A stretch of 64,000 nucleotides of DNA from Diabrotica undecimpunctata (Eukaryota; Arthropoda; Insecta; Coleoptera; Chrysomelidae), in NCBI RefSeq assembly GCF_040954645.1, contig NC_092809.1, positions 78,136,935 to 78,200,934 on the forward strand, read 5' to 3'. Numbering within the stretch: the stretch's first letter is position 1; each line of letters begins with the position of its first letter. Below the pieces are notes generated by a model. That model saw nothing but the letters and a program-made list of their open reading frames with translations, was not told where the DNA came from and did no database searches. This document shows positions 30,960 to 39,989 of this stretch, one piece after another. The position numbers and the translations under genes are program-made.

Positions 30960-32407
30960 TCGAAATTAATAACGAACTACAGAATTCATTACCTTATATT
31001 ACTCTAAAAAATCCCCCATTAAAATTATTAATCGATACAGGATGTCATATGTCTATGTTACGCCCAATTATTGCTGAAGATAATTTTCCAGATAAAATAT
31101 CAAAGAAAAAGACACCAATAATGACTTGTGCAGGAACAAAAACTGCAAACAGTGATGCAAAAATACCATTATTAGAAGAATTTCATATAAGTGATTGGCT
31201 TGATTTTGTACTTTTCGATTTTCACGATTATTTTGACGGAATACTAGGAGTCCGCGACTTAAGAAAATTAAAATTAAATGTTGATTTAGAAAATAAATAT
31301 TTATATAACGATCTTATAAAAATACCATTAAAATATAGAACTGATTTTAATTATCAAAAAGTTGAAATAGCGCCTTATACATCAATAATAAAAGAAATAA
31401 AAACATCGTTGCCAGATGGAGAAATATTAATCCCCGAATTATTTAACGAAAATGATATGATTTCTATTCCAGCAAGTATATTAAATGTAATAAATGGATT
31501 GGTAAAAATGGAATTTAAAAATAATTCAAACAAATCTAAATTAATAATAATAGAAAAAGATTTTTTAGACGAATTTAAACAAAACTACTCAGAAAATTTA
31601 TTTGAATGTTTTAATATTGAACATATCATACCAAGAATTAATAAAAAAGATGAAACTGAAGATACTGTTGATATCTCTCAATTAAGATTAAATCATTTAA
31701 ACACTGAAGAAAAAGATGCTTTGTTAAAATTAATCAAACAATATAAAAGTATTTTTTATAAAAAAGATAAACCGTTATCATTTACACACAAAATTAAACA
31801 CGAAATAAAGACTACTGATGAAATTCCAATACATACAAAATCTTATAGATATCCATATGTACACAAAGAAGAAGTAAAGAATCAAATAAATCAAATGTTA
31901 CAAGACGGAATAATAAGAAATTCATACTCACCTTGGAGTTCGCCGATTTGGATAGTTCCAAAAAAATTAGATGCAAGTGGAAAACAAAAATGGAGATTAG
32001 TTGTTGATTATAGAAAATTAAATGAAAAAACAGTAGATGATAAATACCCAATTCCAAATATTAACGATATATTAGACAGATTAGGAAGATCTAACTATTT
32101 CACTACATTAGATCTTACATCAGGTTTTCATCAAATAGAAATGGAACCAAATTCAATTGAAAAAACAGCATTTATGGTAGAGCATGGCAAATATGAATTT
32201 TTAAGGATGCCTTTTGGATTAAAAGGATCTCCCTCAACATTTCAAAGAGTTATGGATTCAATTCTTAATAATTTAATTGGAAAAATTTGTCTCGTATACA
32301 TGGATGACATAATAATTTATTCAACATCATTACAAGAACATATAAATAACTTAAAACTTGTTTTTTCAAAGATTAGAGGAAGCAGAATTAAAACTACAAT
32401 TAGATAA
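30917..32407 (+). CDS. pol: pol, part 1: protease and reverse transcriptase
   Basis: The frame opens at the slippery site and has no ATG of its own before the protease. LLIDTGCHMSM (near 31030) is the aspartic protease site. RT follows: WRLVVDYRKLNEKTVDDKYPIP (31990-32055), FTTLDLTSGFHQIEM, FLRMPFGLKGSPSTFQRVM and CLVYMDDIIIYS (about 32288-32323, catalytic YMDD). The frame is lost at the T6 run 32361-32366, where one extra T moves RT-connection and RNase H into another frame, so this stretch ends after 14 unrelated codons. Confidence 0.9.
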   Translation, partial: SQSRFRTQTTIPNLIEINNELQNSLPYITLKNPPLKLLIDTGCHMSMLRPIIAEDNFPDKISKKKTPIMTCAGTKTANSDAKIPLLEEFHISDWLDFVLFDFHDYFDGILGVRDLRKLKLNVDLENKYLYNDLIKIPLKYRTDFNYQKVEIAPYTSIIKEIKTSLPDGEILIPELFNENDMISIPASILNVINGLVKMEFKNNSNKSKLIIIEKDFLDEFKQNYSENLFECFNIEHIIPRINKKDETEDTVDISQLRLNHLNTEEKDALLKLIKQYKSIFYKKDKPLSFTHKIKHEIKTTDEIPIHTKSYRYPYVHKEEVKNQINQMLQDGIIRNSYSPWSSPIWIVPKKLDASGKQKWRLVVDYRKLNEKTVDDKYPIPNINDILDRLGRSNYFTTLDLTSGFHQIEMEPNSIEKTAFMVEHGKYEFLRMPFGLKGSPSTFQRVMDSILNNLIGKICLVYMDDIIIYSTSLQEHINNLKLVFSKIRGSRIKTTIR

Positions 32408-34718
32408 ATCGGAATTTTTATGTAAAAGTGTAGAATTTTTAGGTCACGTAATAACACCTGATGGAATTAAACCAAACCCAAAGAAAATATTAGCAATACA
32501 AAAGTTTCCTATACCTAAGACTCAAAAACAGATAAAATCATTTTTAGGATTAATCGGATACTACAGAAAATTTATAAAAAACTTTGCTAAATTAACAAAA
32601 CCTTTAACTATTTGCTTAAAAAAGGGAAACCAAGTTAAACATACTCCAGAATTTATTCAATCATTTGAAACATGTAAGAATGTACTTATGAATGACCCAA
32701 TTTTACAATACCCAGATTTTTCAAAACCCTTTAACGTAACAACAGACGCTTCAAATTTTGCTATTGGCGCAGTTTTGTCTCAAGGACCAATCGGAAGTGA
32801 TTTACCAATCGCATATGCCTCAAGAACATTAAATCAATCTGAAACTCATTACAGCACAATTGAAAAAGAATTATTAGCCATTATTTATGCAGTCAAATAC
32901 TTTAGACCTTATTTATTTGGACAAAAATTTAATATAATATCTGATCATAAACCACTACAATGGTTATTTTCTTTAAAAGAACCTAATTCTAAACTTGTAA
33001 GATGGAGACTAAAATTAGAAGAATTTGATTATAAAATTATATATAAAAAAGGAAAATTAAATAGTAATGCAGATGCATTATCCAGGATAGAAATTAATCC
33101 AATAGAAGAAAACGAAGATAAATTCTCAGTTATAGCGCAATTTGACGAAGACGAAATATTAGACAGTCAATATAAAGACACATATTTACAAAATGAATTA
33201 CCTATAATAAATCAAGAATTACTAGATCAAATACCTAAACCTTCTAAAAAAACAATAACAATGAGTGACTCACAAACAGTACACTCTAATTCAGAAAATC
33301 CTATTTTAAATATTCCTTTTACTGAAAAAAGTATTAATACCTATAAAAATCAAATAATAATCAGAAATAGTAACAATAATGATACAAAACATTCATTTGA
33401 AAAAATTTTCGATAAAAATAGACACTATTGGAATATATCAGAAAACTCAACTGAGAAGAATTGGATAAATCTTATAAAAGAAACCATAAAACCAAACACT
33501 ACATTTTGCTTGTACTTTAAGAATGAAAATTTGAAAATACCATTTATTAATTATATGACAGAAAAATTTAAGAATAATTCATTTTCCATAGTAATTTCAA
33601 ACGTATTTCTAACAGATGTAATAGAAGAAACAGAGCAAAAAGAAAAAATTCAATTTTATCACGAAACAAAAACTACTCATCGAGGAATAAATGAAAATTT
33701 AGCAGCTCTAAAGAAACATTTTTATTGGCCTAAAATGGATCAAGATGTAACAAATTATATTAATATATGTGATAGTTGTCAAAAATCAAAATATGAAAGA
33801 CATCCATACTCATTAGTATTAAAACCAACACCTATTGGAAAAAACCCAATGGAACATTTATATATCGATACCTTCAAGTTTGGTTATCAAAATTTTATTA
33901 CGATTATTGACAGTTTTTCAAAGTTTGGACAAGCATATCCTATAAATTCGAGCAATGCAATTGAAATTACGGATAAATTAATTCATTTTATTAGTCATTA
34001 CGGATTACCATTAAAAATTACATGTGACAATGGTACAGAATTTAAAAACCGCGTCGTACAAGATTTTTGTACATTACATAATATTGAAATACATTATACT
34101 ACTGCTTACAATCCTAACAGTAATAGCCCAGTCGAAAGATTTCACTCAACTCTTATTGAAGCATTACGAATATTAAAAGAACAAAAACCTAATTTAAATA
34201 TTTCCCAACTAATAAATTATGCTATTCTAACATATAACAATAGCATTCATTCAAGTCTTGATTTTACTCCTTTCCAAATACTAAGAGGAAAATTAGATTA
34301 TAAAGACCCATTTGAACAAAATGAAAACGAAAAATTAACAAACTATATCTATGAACATTCACAAAATTTAGAACAATTATCAGACATGATAAATAAGAAA
34401 TTAACAACGAAACAAACAAAAAACTTGAATAAGGCAAATATAAATAAAACTCCAGGATTAAAATTAGATATGAATAAACCTTTATACAGACAAAAATGTA
34501 ATGAATCACGAGCGCAAAAAGCATCGGAACTTTATAAAGAAATTATTAACCCAGAATTAGTAAAAGATAATAAAATAAAATCAGATAATAAAATTTATCA
34601 CTTACGAATGCTTAAACCACAACGTTTTGTTACAGACAATATAAGAAGCAATGAAGCTAATATTAATAACGATAATATTATTCCTCCAGTGGAACAAACA
34701 TTTGACCCTGGAAATTAA
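32358..34718 (+). CDS. pol: pol, part 2: RT connection, RNase H, integrase
   Basis: 786 residues counted from the frame opening; it has no natural start and continues the RT across a one-base break. RNase H: TTDASNFAIGAVLSQ at 128-142 and HKPLQWL at 197-203. Integrase: H435, H441, C471, C474 zinc module, and D504, D557, E593 catalytic triad (D-x35-E). The C-terminus (YHLRMLKPQRFV) is basic. Pol overlaps env by 68 bases. Confidence 0.92.
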   Translation: MFFQRLEEAELKLQLDKSEFLCKSVEFLGHVITPDGIKPNPKKILAIQKFPIPKTQKQIKSFLGLIGYYRKFIKNFAKLTKPLTICLKKGNQVKHTPEFIQSFETCKNVLMNDPILQYPDFSKPFNVTTDASNFAIGAVLSQGPIGSDLPIAYASRTLNQSETHYSTIEKELLAIIYAVKYFRPYLFGQKFNIISDHKPLQWLFSLKEPNSKLVRWRLKLEEFDYKIIYKKGKLNSNADALSRIEINPIEENEDKFSVIAQFDEDEILDSQYKDTYLQNELPIINQELLDQIPKPSKKTITMSDSQTVHSNSENPILNIPFTEKSINTYKNQIIIRNSNNNDTKHSFEKIFDKNRHYWNISENSTEKNWINLIKETIKPNTTFCLYFKNENLKIPFINYMTEKFKNNSFSIVISNVFLTDVIEETEQKEKIQFYHETKTTHRGINENLAALKKHFYWPKMDQDVTNYINICDSCQKSKYERHPYSLVLKPTPIGKNPMEHLYIDTFKFGYQNFITIIDSFSKFGQAYPINSSNAIEITDKLIHFISHYGLPLKITCDNGTEFKNRVVQDFCTLHNIEIHYTTAYNPNSNSPVERFHSTLIEALRILKEQKPNLNISQLINYAILTYNNSIHSSLDFTPFQILRGKLDYKDPFEQNENEKLTNYIYEHSQNLEQLSDMINKKLTTKQTKNLNKANINKTPGLKLDMNKPLYRQKCNESRAQKASELYKEIINPELVKDNKIKSDNKIYHLRMLKPQRFVTDNIRSNEANINNDNIIPPVEQTFDPGN

Positions 34719-36333
34719 GGAAATCAAGAATCCTATATTACCCGTGCAATTAGGAAATTGCAAATTAATTACTGATAAGCATACTTTTATATATCATATA
34801 AATATAAGTTATTCTTACGAAATAGCAAGTAAGATACTATACGAGTTAGATAATCTAAAACTTATTATAAGAGAAAAAAGTAATTACTCAAATATATTAG
34901 ATACGAAATTAAATAATGGAATACATTTAAGTAAATTAGTCATAAGTAAAATAGAATCGTATATAAAGCCGATTAGAATAAAACGAGGACTTATTAATGG
35001 AATCGGAAAAATAGAAAAATGGCTTTTTGGAACATTAGATGTTGAAGATGAAATTTATATTAAAAATTATCTACATACCCTATCAAAAAATGAAAATAAT
35101 TTATATAATGATATGTCAAAATTTCAAACTATTTTAACTGAATTATCAGATAAATACACTAAAACCTTTGAAACACTTTCTACTAATCAAAAGATGATTA
35201 ATGATCAAATTCAAACAATTATAAAAAACTTTAATGATTTAATAAAGAAAGAACACATCTTTAAACTATTAATGACTATTGATAATTTAATATTTCAATT
35301 ACAAAATATTCAGAATGTAATTAATAATATTGAGATCGCTATTTCATTTGCTAAATTAAATGTTTTACATAATTCTATTATAACACCTAATAATTTACAA
35401 AATATGGTTATAGAAACAAAATTGTATGATTCGTTAGAAATTCCTAAACTAAATAATTTAATGAATTATTACAACTTATTTGCAACTCAAGTAATAATCA
35501 AAAATAATTTAATAATTTTTAAAATTCATGTTCCCTTGATATCAAATTCATATAAATACTTTAAATTATATCCTGTACCTATACAAAACCAAATAATCAT
35601 ACCTGAATACCCATTCCTATTACTCAACTCTTTAGAAGAATGGTCAACAACAGAAGAATGTTCAGAAATAGAAAACTACTATTATTGCAAGAAAACTTCA
35701 TTAAGAAAAGCAGAAAGGTGTTTAAGTCAGTTAATAAGAAAAGGATTAAACGAATGTGAAAGTGTAAAAGTAAATCTAAGTGAAACCAACATCGAAAGAA
35801 TAAATTCAAAAGAAATAATGGTTATACCAACAAAAACAGTTGTTATGAGTGCAAAGTGTGAAACAAACGGTATATACAGAATTTCACGACCATCAATCAT
35901 TTATATAAAAAATTGTGAAATTGAAATAGACAAAAAACAATATAAACCAGAAGAAACACTTCATGAAGAATTAATTTTTGAAATTCCTGAAATCAATTTA
36001 AATAAATCTGAAGAAACATTAGTTCCAATACATATCAAGAATATAAACATTAAAGAAATAAAACAATTAGAAAATATGGTAAGAAATACACGATTATCCA
36101 AACCAGAAAATATTCCAAATCATCACAATTGGTCAAATAGTGTGTTGATTATTATAATCATAATTGCTTTAATAATCATTTGTTATTGGAAGATATTAAA
36201 CCCAATATTATTACGGAAGAAGAAAGAAAACAGAACAATAAGTAAAGATATAGAAAATCAGAAAGAAAATCCTGCATCATCGCAAAATAAACCGATGTTA
36301 TTTTCCGATCTTACGAAGGGAGGAGTTATGTAG
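34651..36333 (+). CDS. env: env, F-type fusion glycoprotein
   Basis: 560 residues. An N-terminal hydrophobic signal peptide is at about 1-20. A furin-type site RIKR is at 109-112, followed by GLINGIGKIEKWLFGTLD, a fusion-peptide-like segment. Helical N-rich stretches follow, with Cys-containing motifs between about 330 and 440. A transmembrane segment (VLIIIIIIALIIICYW) at about 498-513 precedes a short cytoplasmic tail. This is the layout of Env proteins related to baculovirus F that give errantiviruses infectious ability in some cases. The ATG lies within the end of pol; expression is expected from a spliced RNA. The frame is intact and ends inside the 3' LTR. Confidence 0.9.
   Translation: MKLILITIILFLQWNKHLTLEIKEIKNPILPVQLGNCKLITDKHTFIYHINISYSYEIASKILYELDNLKLIIREKSNYSNILDTKLNNGIHLSKLVISKIESYIKPIRIKRGLINGIGKIEKWLFGTLDVEDEIYIKNYLHTLSKNENNLYNDMSKFQTILTELSDKYTKTFETLSTNQKMINDQIQTIIKNFNDLIKKEHIFKLLMTIDNLIFQLQNIQNVINNIEIAISFAKLNVLHNSIITPNNLQNMVIETKLYDSLEIPKLNNLMNYYNLFATQVIIKNNLIIFKIHVPLISNSYKYFKLYPVPIQNQIIIPEYPFLLLNSLEEWSTTEECSEIENYYYCKKTSLRKAERCLSQLIRKGLNECESVKVNLSETNIERINSKEIMVIPTKTVVMSAKCETNGIYRISRPSIIYIKNCEIEIDKKQYKPEETLHEELIFEIPEINLNKSEETLVPIHIKNINIKEIKQLENMVRNTRLSKPENIPNHHNWSNSVLIIIIIIALIIICYWKILNPILLRKKKENRTISKDIENQKENPASSQNKPMLFSDLTKGGVM
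36315..36323 (+). promoter_or_regulatory. polypurine tract
   Basis: GAAGGGAGG directly upstream of the 3' LTR, inside the end of env. Confidence 0.8.
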
Positions 36334-36627
36334 CCACTTCTATCGGAAATTTCCTGTTTACGCAATTTTAGTAACGACGCTTCGCTCTAGAATATGGAAT
36401 ATTTTCAAACTCTAGAATATAAGTACATTTCCATACAAAGGGTATAAAAACCCTTGTAACAAGAAATCTTAGTCTTAGTACCTTTTAAACAGTATTAGTG
36501 TGAGTTCGTCTCAATTACTAATCGTAATAATTTGTAATTCGGCTTTAGTGTTCTTTAGTTTAATTGTAAAACTTTAAGTGAAATAAAGTTTTTAAAAAAC
36601 AAATACGTCGAAACAAATTATTTATCT
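36324..36627 (+). repeat. 3' LTR
   Basis: Identical to 28860-29163. Contains the env stop codon in its first bases. Followed by the AGGA duplication. Confidence 0.95.
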
Positions 36628-36631
36628 AGGA

Positions 36632-36940
36632 CCTCCGTGAATAGCCGTAAATTAAGCTTAAAGTGGCATTTTAAATTTTCTACACAAAGAATGGGTACGT
36701 TTCCTTAAGGACTCTGAAGTGTTTGGGTTGATAAATGTTTCCCAAAAACATGTTGTTTTCAGACAAGTGAATTCTCAGAACTTGACAATAATTAATCAGC
36801 CAATTTGAGTTCGAGAATTTAAAGGATGAACTAAAGCCATATTATACTTAGCTAATATACTATGATTGAATAAAAGATTTAAAACTAAATAAGGTCATAT
36901 TCTAAATATTAAAAATAAAATATTTAAATCAGTCTTGATA
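36632..36940. other. no gene recognised
   Basis: Right flank of the env-bearing element, AT-rich. Confidence 0.35.
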
Positions 36941-37157
36941 CTTTTCCAAACAACGATTAAAAGGAGAAAGTTAGAATATCTCGGACACATAATGAGAAAC
37001 GGCACTAAATACAGATTACTGAAAATAAGAAATTACTGAAAGATTACTGAAATTACTGAGAAAGTTAGAATATCTCGGACACATAATGAGAAACAGCACT
37101 AAATACAGATTAGGTACTGAAAAAAATTATTCAAGGCAACGTATTCGAAAAGCGAGG

Positions 37158-37160
<3 letters not shown>
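36941..37160 (+). repeat. LINE trace with tandem duplication (period 94)
   Basis: A 55-bp block at 36964-37018 reappears at 37058-37112 with one mismatch. Each copy encodes RKLEYLGHIMRN, the LINE ORF2 block that normally precedes the RRRSWLRN tail. The sequence then runs into the TA array. Confidence 0.8.

Positions 37161-37242
<82 letters not shown>
37161..37242. repeat. (TA)41 microsatellite
   Basis: 82 bp of uninterrupted TA. It abuts the 3' terminus of the minus-strand LINE fragment on its right. The Tyr-Ile open frame across it is an artefact. Confidence 0.95.
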
Positions 37243-37243
<1 letters not shown>

Positions 37244-37780
37244 CAGCGCTACATGCCTTGTAGGCCCCTGGCTTCTAAAAACTTGGGTATTTTCCTCCAT
37301 TTTTTCCGGACCCTTGCTTTCTCTCTCTCCAATTTCTCACGCCTATTTCTGACAAGTCTTTACTGCTTCCAACAACTTTTTCTTTTGACGTCCTTTTCTT
37401 TTTTCTCCATTTCTCCCTCATTTAGTATTGTTTTAACAGTTCGATTCTCTGGCATTCGTATATGTGACCAAGCCATCTAGCTCTTTGGGCTCGTATTTTT
37501 GACGTAATTGCTGGTTTTACATACATCCTCATTATTTCTTTATTCGTTCGTCTTCTCCAAATATTCTCTGTCGTCTTTATTCCTCCGAAGATTTTTCTGA
37601 GCACCTTGCTTTCCCAGATCTCTACTTTCTTTTCTTCCTGCTGGTTCATAATCCACGTTTCACTGATATACATCACTGTGGGTCTGATTACTGTCTCGTA
37701 GACGGAGAAGAATAATATCATGGTTAAAAAACCTGGGAAAATGGTTCTCCACAACAACAACTAATCTATTTAAAGCATAA
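37243..37780 (-). pseudogene. LINE C-terminal fragment
   Basis: Minus-strand frame from 37760: FFSVYETVIRPTVMYISETW, EIWESKVLRKIFGGIK, NIWRRRTNKEIMRMYVKP and QRARWLGHIYE. A stop at 37422 is followed by a degraded GVRNWRERE-like tail. The RT is missing. The minus-strand 3' end at about 37243 runs directly into TA repeats. Confidence 0.8.
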
Positions 37781-37782
37781 GT

Positions 37783-37863
37783 TATTAAAAGAATTATAGC
37801 CAGAATGATCGCCAATATTCGAAACGAATATTGGCGCCAAAAGAAAAAGAAGAAGAAGATATT
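37783..37863 (+). mobile_element. LINE 3' terminus with perfect hairpin and GAA tail
   Basis: Encodes the final LINE residues ARMIANIRNE and contains a perfect hairpin CGCCAATATTCG-AAA-CGAATATTGGCG (37810-37836), followed by AAAAGAAAAAGAAGAAGAAGA. Inserted into the Tc1-like remnant that continues to the right. Confidence 0.75.
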
Positions 37864-37869
37864 TACTAT

Positions 37870-38940
37870 GAATGCTTATATTTTAAGGTCATGTTATTGT
37901 TTGATTAAAACTTTAATTATTTTTAGTGACGGAGCGAGTCTTAATACCAGTTTATTCTGGGTTTTTGCCATTTCATCAATTACGTATTTATCATAAAGTT
38001 TTTATGTTTTTTTTTACGATTGACAGAAGCTGTACTTTAAGCATATGTTCACCAATTTTTATATTTATAGAACGAAGCAATGGATATTGCTTTTTTTAGA
38101 TGCACTTGTTGGTATTTTCTCTATTTTACAAGAATGGTACGGTATGTTGTAAAGAACAATGATAGATTTGTTTTCTAATATTGGTAAGGTATTGGAAATG
38201 TTTACCAATTTTCAAAAGATTGACCTGTCTCTGGATCTGATCATCTCTTCATGGTAATCACCAGACTTATTCGACGCAAATACCCAGACGGCATTTATAA
38301 CAAACCAATTCTCCCTGCTAATGTGACAAATAATAAGTACTTTACCTTTTCCTAAAAGTTTAAAGTATTTGTAAGTTTTGAGATCTGAAATATGTAGAAT
38401 GTAATAAATTACGTAAAGAATTTTTTGGTCCCGTTGTTAATTGATCCAAAAAAACTTGTTTAGATGATTTGACTGTAGTGTCTACCCATATTTTAGATTA
38501 ACCTCATGACCCAAATAATAAATTTTGCCGTTCTCTTTTCTATGGGTCCTTATCTGTTGAAGATATTCTCATTGCCACTCCACAATATCGGGGTCATCAT
38601 TCACCCGCTTTAAAACCCTATTCAGAGTGGGTATTTCGTTTCTCACAAAAAATTATGAACCTGTCTTCTAATTGCAATTTTGTCAAAATCATCTATTTTG
38701 TCGAAACTTTTTTTTCCGAGTCAGACGTTCTTTTGGTAAAGCGTAAATACACTTCCATCACAAACTCCAAATCTACTCGCCACTTTTTCTACAATATATT
38801 CAGGCACTAAGCTGGGATTTTCTATTGTTTCATATTTAAATACATTTAAAATTATTTCTTTCACTTCAGCGCTAAGAGGACTTGTAGTTCGTTTTCGAGA
38901 AGGACTTTTCGTTTTCGTTTTAAAACGCCCAACAAATAAT
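37870..38940 (-). pseudogene. Tc1/IS630-like DDE transposase, minus-strand copy
   Basis: From 38940 on the minus strand: a basic start, SPLSAEVKEIILNVF, DDFDKIAIRRQVHNFL (38690-38640), ENWFVINAVWVFASNKSGDYHEEMI (near 38240), KSIIVLYNIPYHS (near 38170, second Asp replaced by Tyr) and DKYVIDEMAKTQNKLVLRLAPS (near 37980), where it is cut. It belongs to the same broad family as 23423-24700, and both have Tyr at the second catalytic position. Confidence 0.7.
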
Positions 38941-39299
38941 TATTACTAGTTCAATACTACCAGTATAAACATAAATTGTCCTTTAACCATCTAAATGACA
39001 AAAACATTACTAACAAATCGATTTAAAATACAACAATCCAATACGAAAATAGTAAATCTGGTCCGAGCTTGTGTTAATTGCCGACGACGTCGAGTAGCAA
39101 TTTTTCCAGCAAAGTAGAGATGGTTATTTCGTTTAGTTTTTGAATATTGGTGGACAATGGTTATTGCATAATCGTTTAAATTATTTATTAATTTAATTAA
39201 TATGATTATTTTTTTACTGCCTATGTATTCAGTGATTACAATAATTTATATAGATACTATGCAATAAAAACTGTAACCTCGGAAACCGTTTTTGGATGG
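38941..39299. other. no gene recognised
   Basis: AT-rich. Could contain the terminus of the Tc1-like element, but no inverted repeat partner is visible. Confidence 0.3.
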
Positions 39300-39500
39300 T
39301 CCTAGAAAGGTTACCAATGGAAACACTGCGGACGGCAGCCAGATGGTTGGTGGAGAGCGAGTCGTGGGTTCGAAACTAGCTTTTGGAACCAGGAATGGGT
39401 CCAACGGACGAAATAAGTGAAGATAGGATAAGAGATATTGGAAAAGATACAGAAATAAACAAAAAGATAGATGGGTAAAATTACCAAAGATAAGATAAGA
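39300..39500 (+). mobile_element. possible tRNA-derived SINE head
   Basis: A B-box-like GGGTTCGAAACTAG (39366-39379) lies about 30 bp after an A-box-like GGCAGCCAGATGG (39333-39347) in otherwise GC-richer sequence. The A-box match is weak and no tail or target duplication was found. Confidence 0.3.
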
Positions 39501-39612
39501 TAGGGAACAGGGTGCCACTTAATTTTTTGGGGTTTAAGGAGAAAATTAAGAAACCTTAGAAAAGAAAAGAGATAAGGAAAGATATTTAGGTTCAGAGATC
39601 AAACCCAAGAAA

Positions 39613-39896
39613 AGATATCAACAGTTAGTTATTGAATAAATTTGGTCAACACTCTACATAAAGTGAAACTTAATCAGCCTGATCTTTCTATTCAATAACT
39701 AACTGTTGATATCTACAAGAAAAGATATCAACAGTTAGTTATTGAATAAATTTGGTCAACACTCTACATAAACAAAAAATAAATATATAAGGTATTACAC
39801 TTACTTACCTACGAAACTTAATCAGCCTGATCTTTCTATTCAATAACTAACTGTTGATATCTACAAGAAAAGATATCAACAGTTAGTTATTGAATA
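39613..39896. repeat. alternating inverted/tandem 26-bp repeat array
   Basis: A 26-bp unit starting AGATATCAACAGTTAGTT occurs forward at 39613-39638, 39723-39748 and 39871-39896, and as its exact reverse complement at 39689-39714 and 39837-39862. Between forward and reverse arms lie shared spacers (GGTCAACACTCTACATAAA, CTTAATCAGCCTGATC). The second unit has an extra ~38 bp. Period 110 then 148. Confidence 0.9.
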
Positions 39897-39989
39897 AATT
39901 TGGTCAACACTCTACATAAACAAAAAATAAATATATAAGGTATTACACTTACTTACCTACGAAACTTAATCAGCCTGATCTTTCTACTG

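Larger units (their letters stand above)
28860..36627 (+). mobile_element. complete env-bearing Ty3/gypsy element (errantivirus type)
   Basis: Two identical 304-bp LTRs (28860-29163 and 36324-36627), starting AGTTATG and ending TTATCT, with target duplication AGGA at 28856-28859 and 36628-36631. Contains gag, pol and env in the gypsy order, a tRNA-Ser-type primer binding site and a polypurine tract. Identical LTRs indicate recent insertion. The only coding defect I see is one extra T in a T6 run inside pol. Confidence 0.95.

Noticed and set aside
32358..32407. Programmed frameshift between the two pol frames of the env-bearing element
   Set aside because: The errantivirus pol is normally one frame here, and a one-base change in a T run is simpler. 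Kept as a mutation or sequencing error.
37086..37352. Open frame with a long Tyr-Ile run
   Set aside because: It reads through (TA)41 and into antisense LINE sequence.
39300..39500. A tRNA gene
   Set aside because: B-box-like sequence is present, but no cloverleaf can be formed; at best a SINE head.
39613..39896. CRISPR-like appearance of regularly repeated short units
   Set aside because: Units alternate orientation, spacers are themselves repeated, and the genome is clearly animal.
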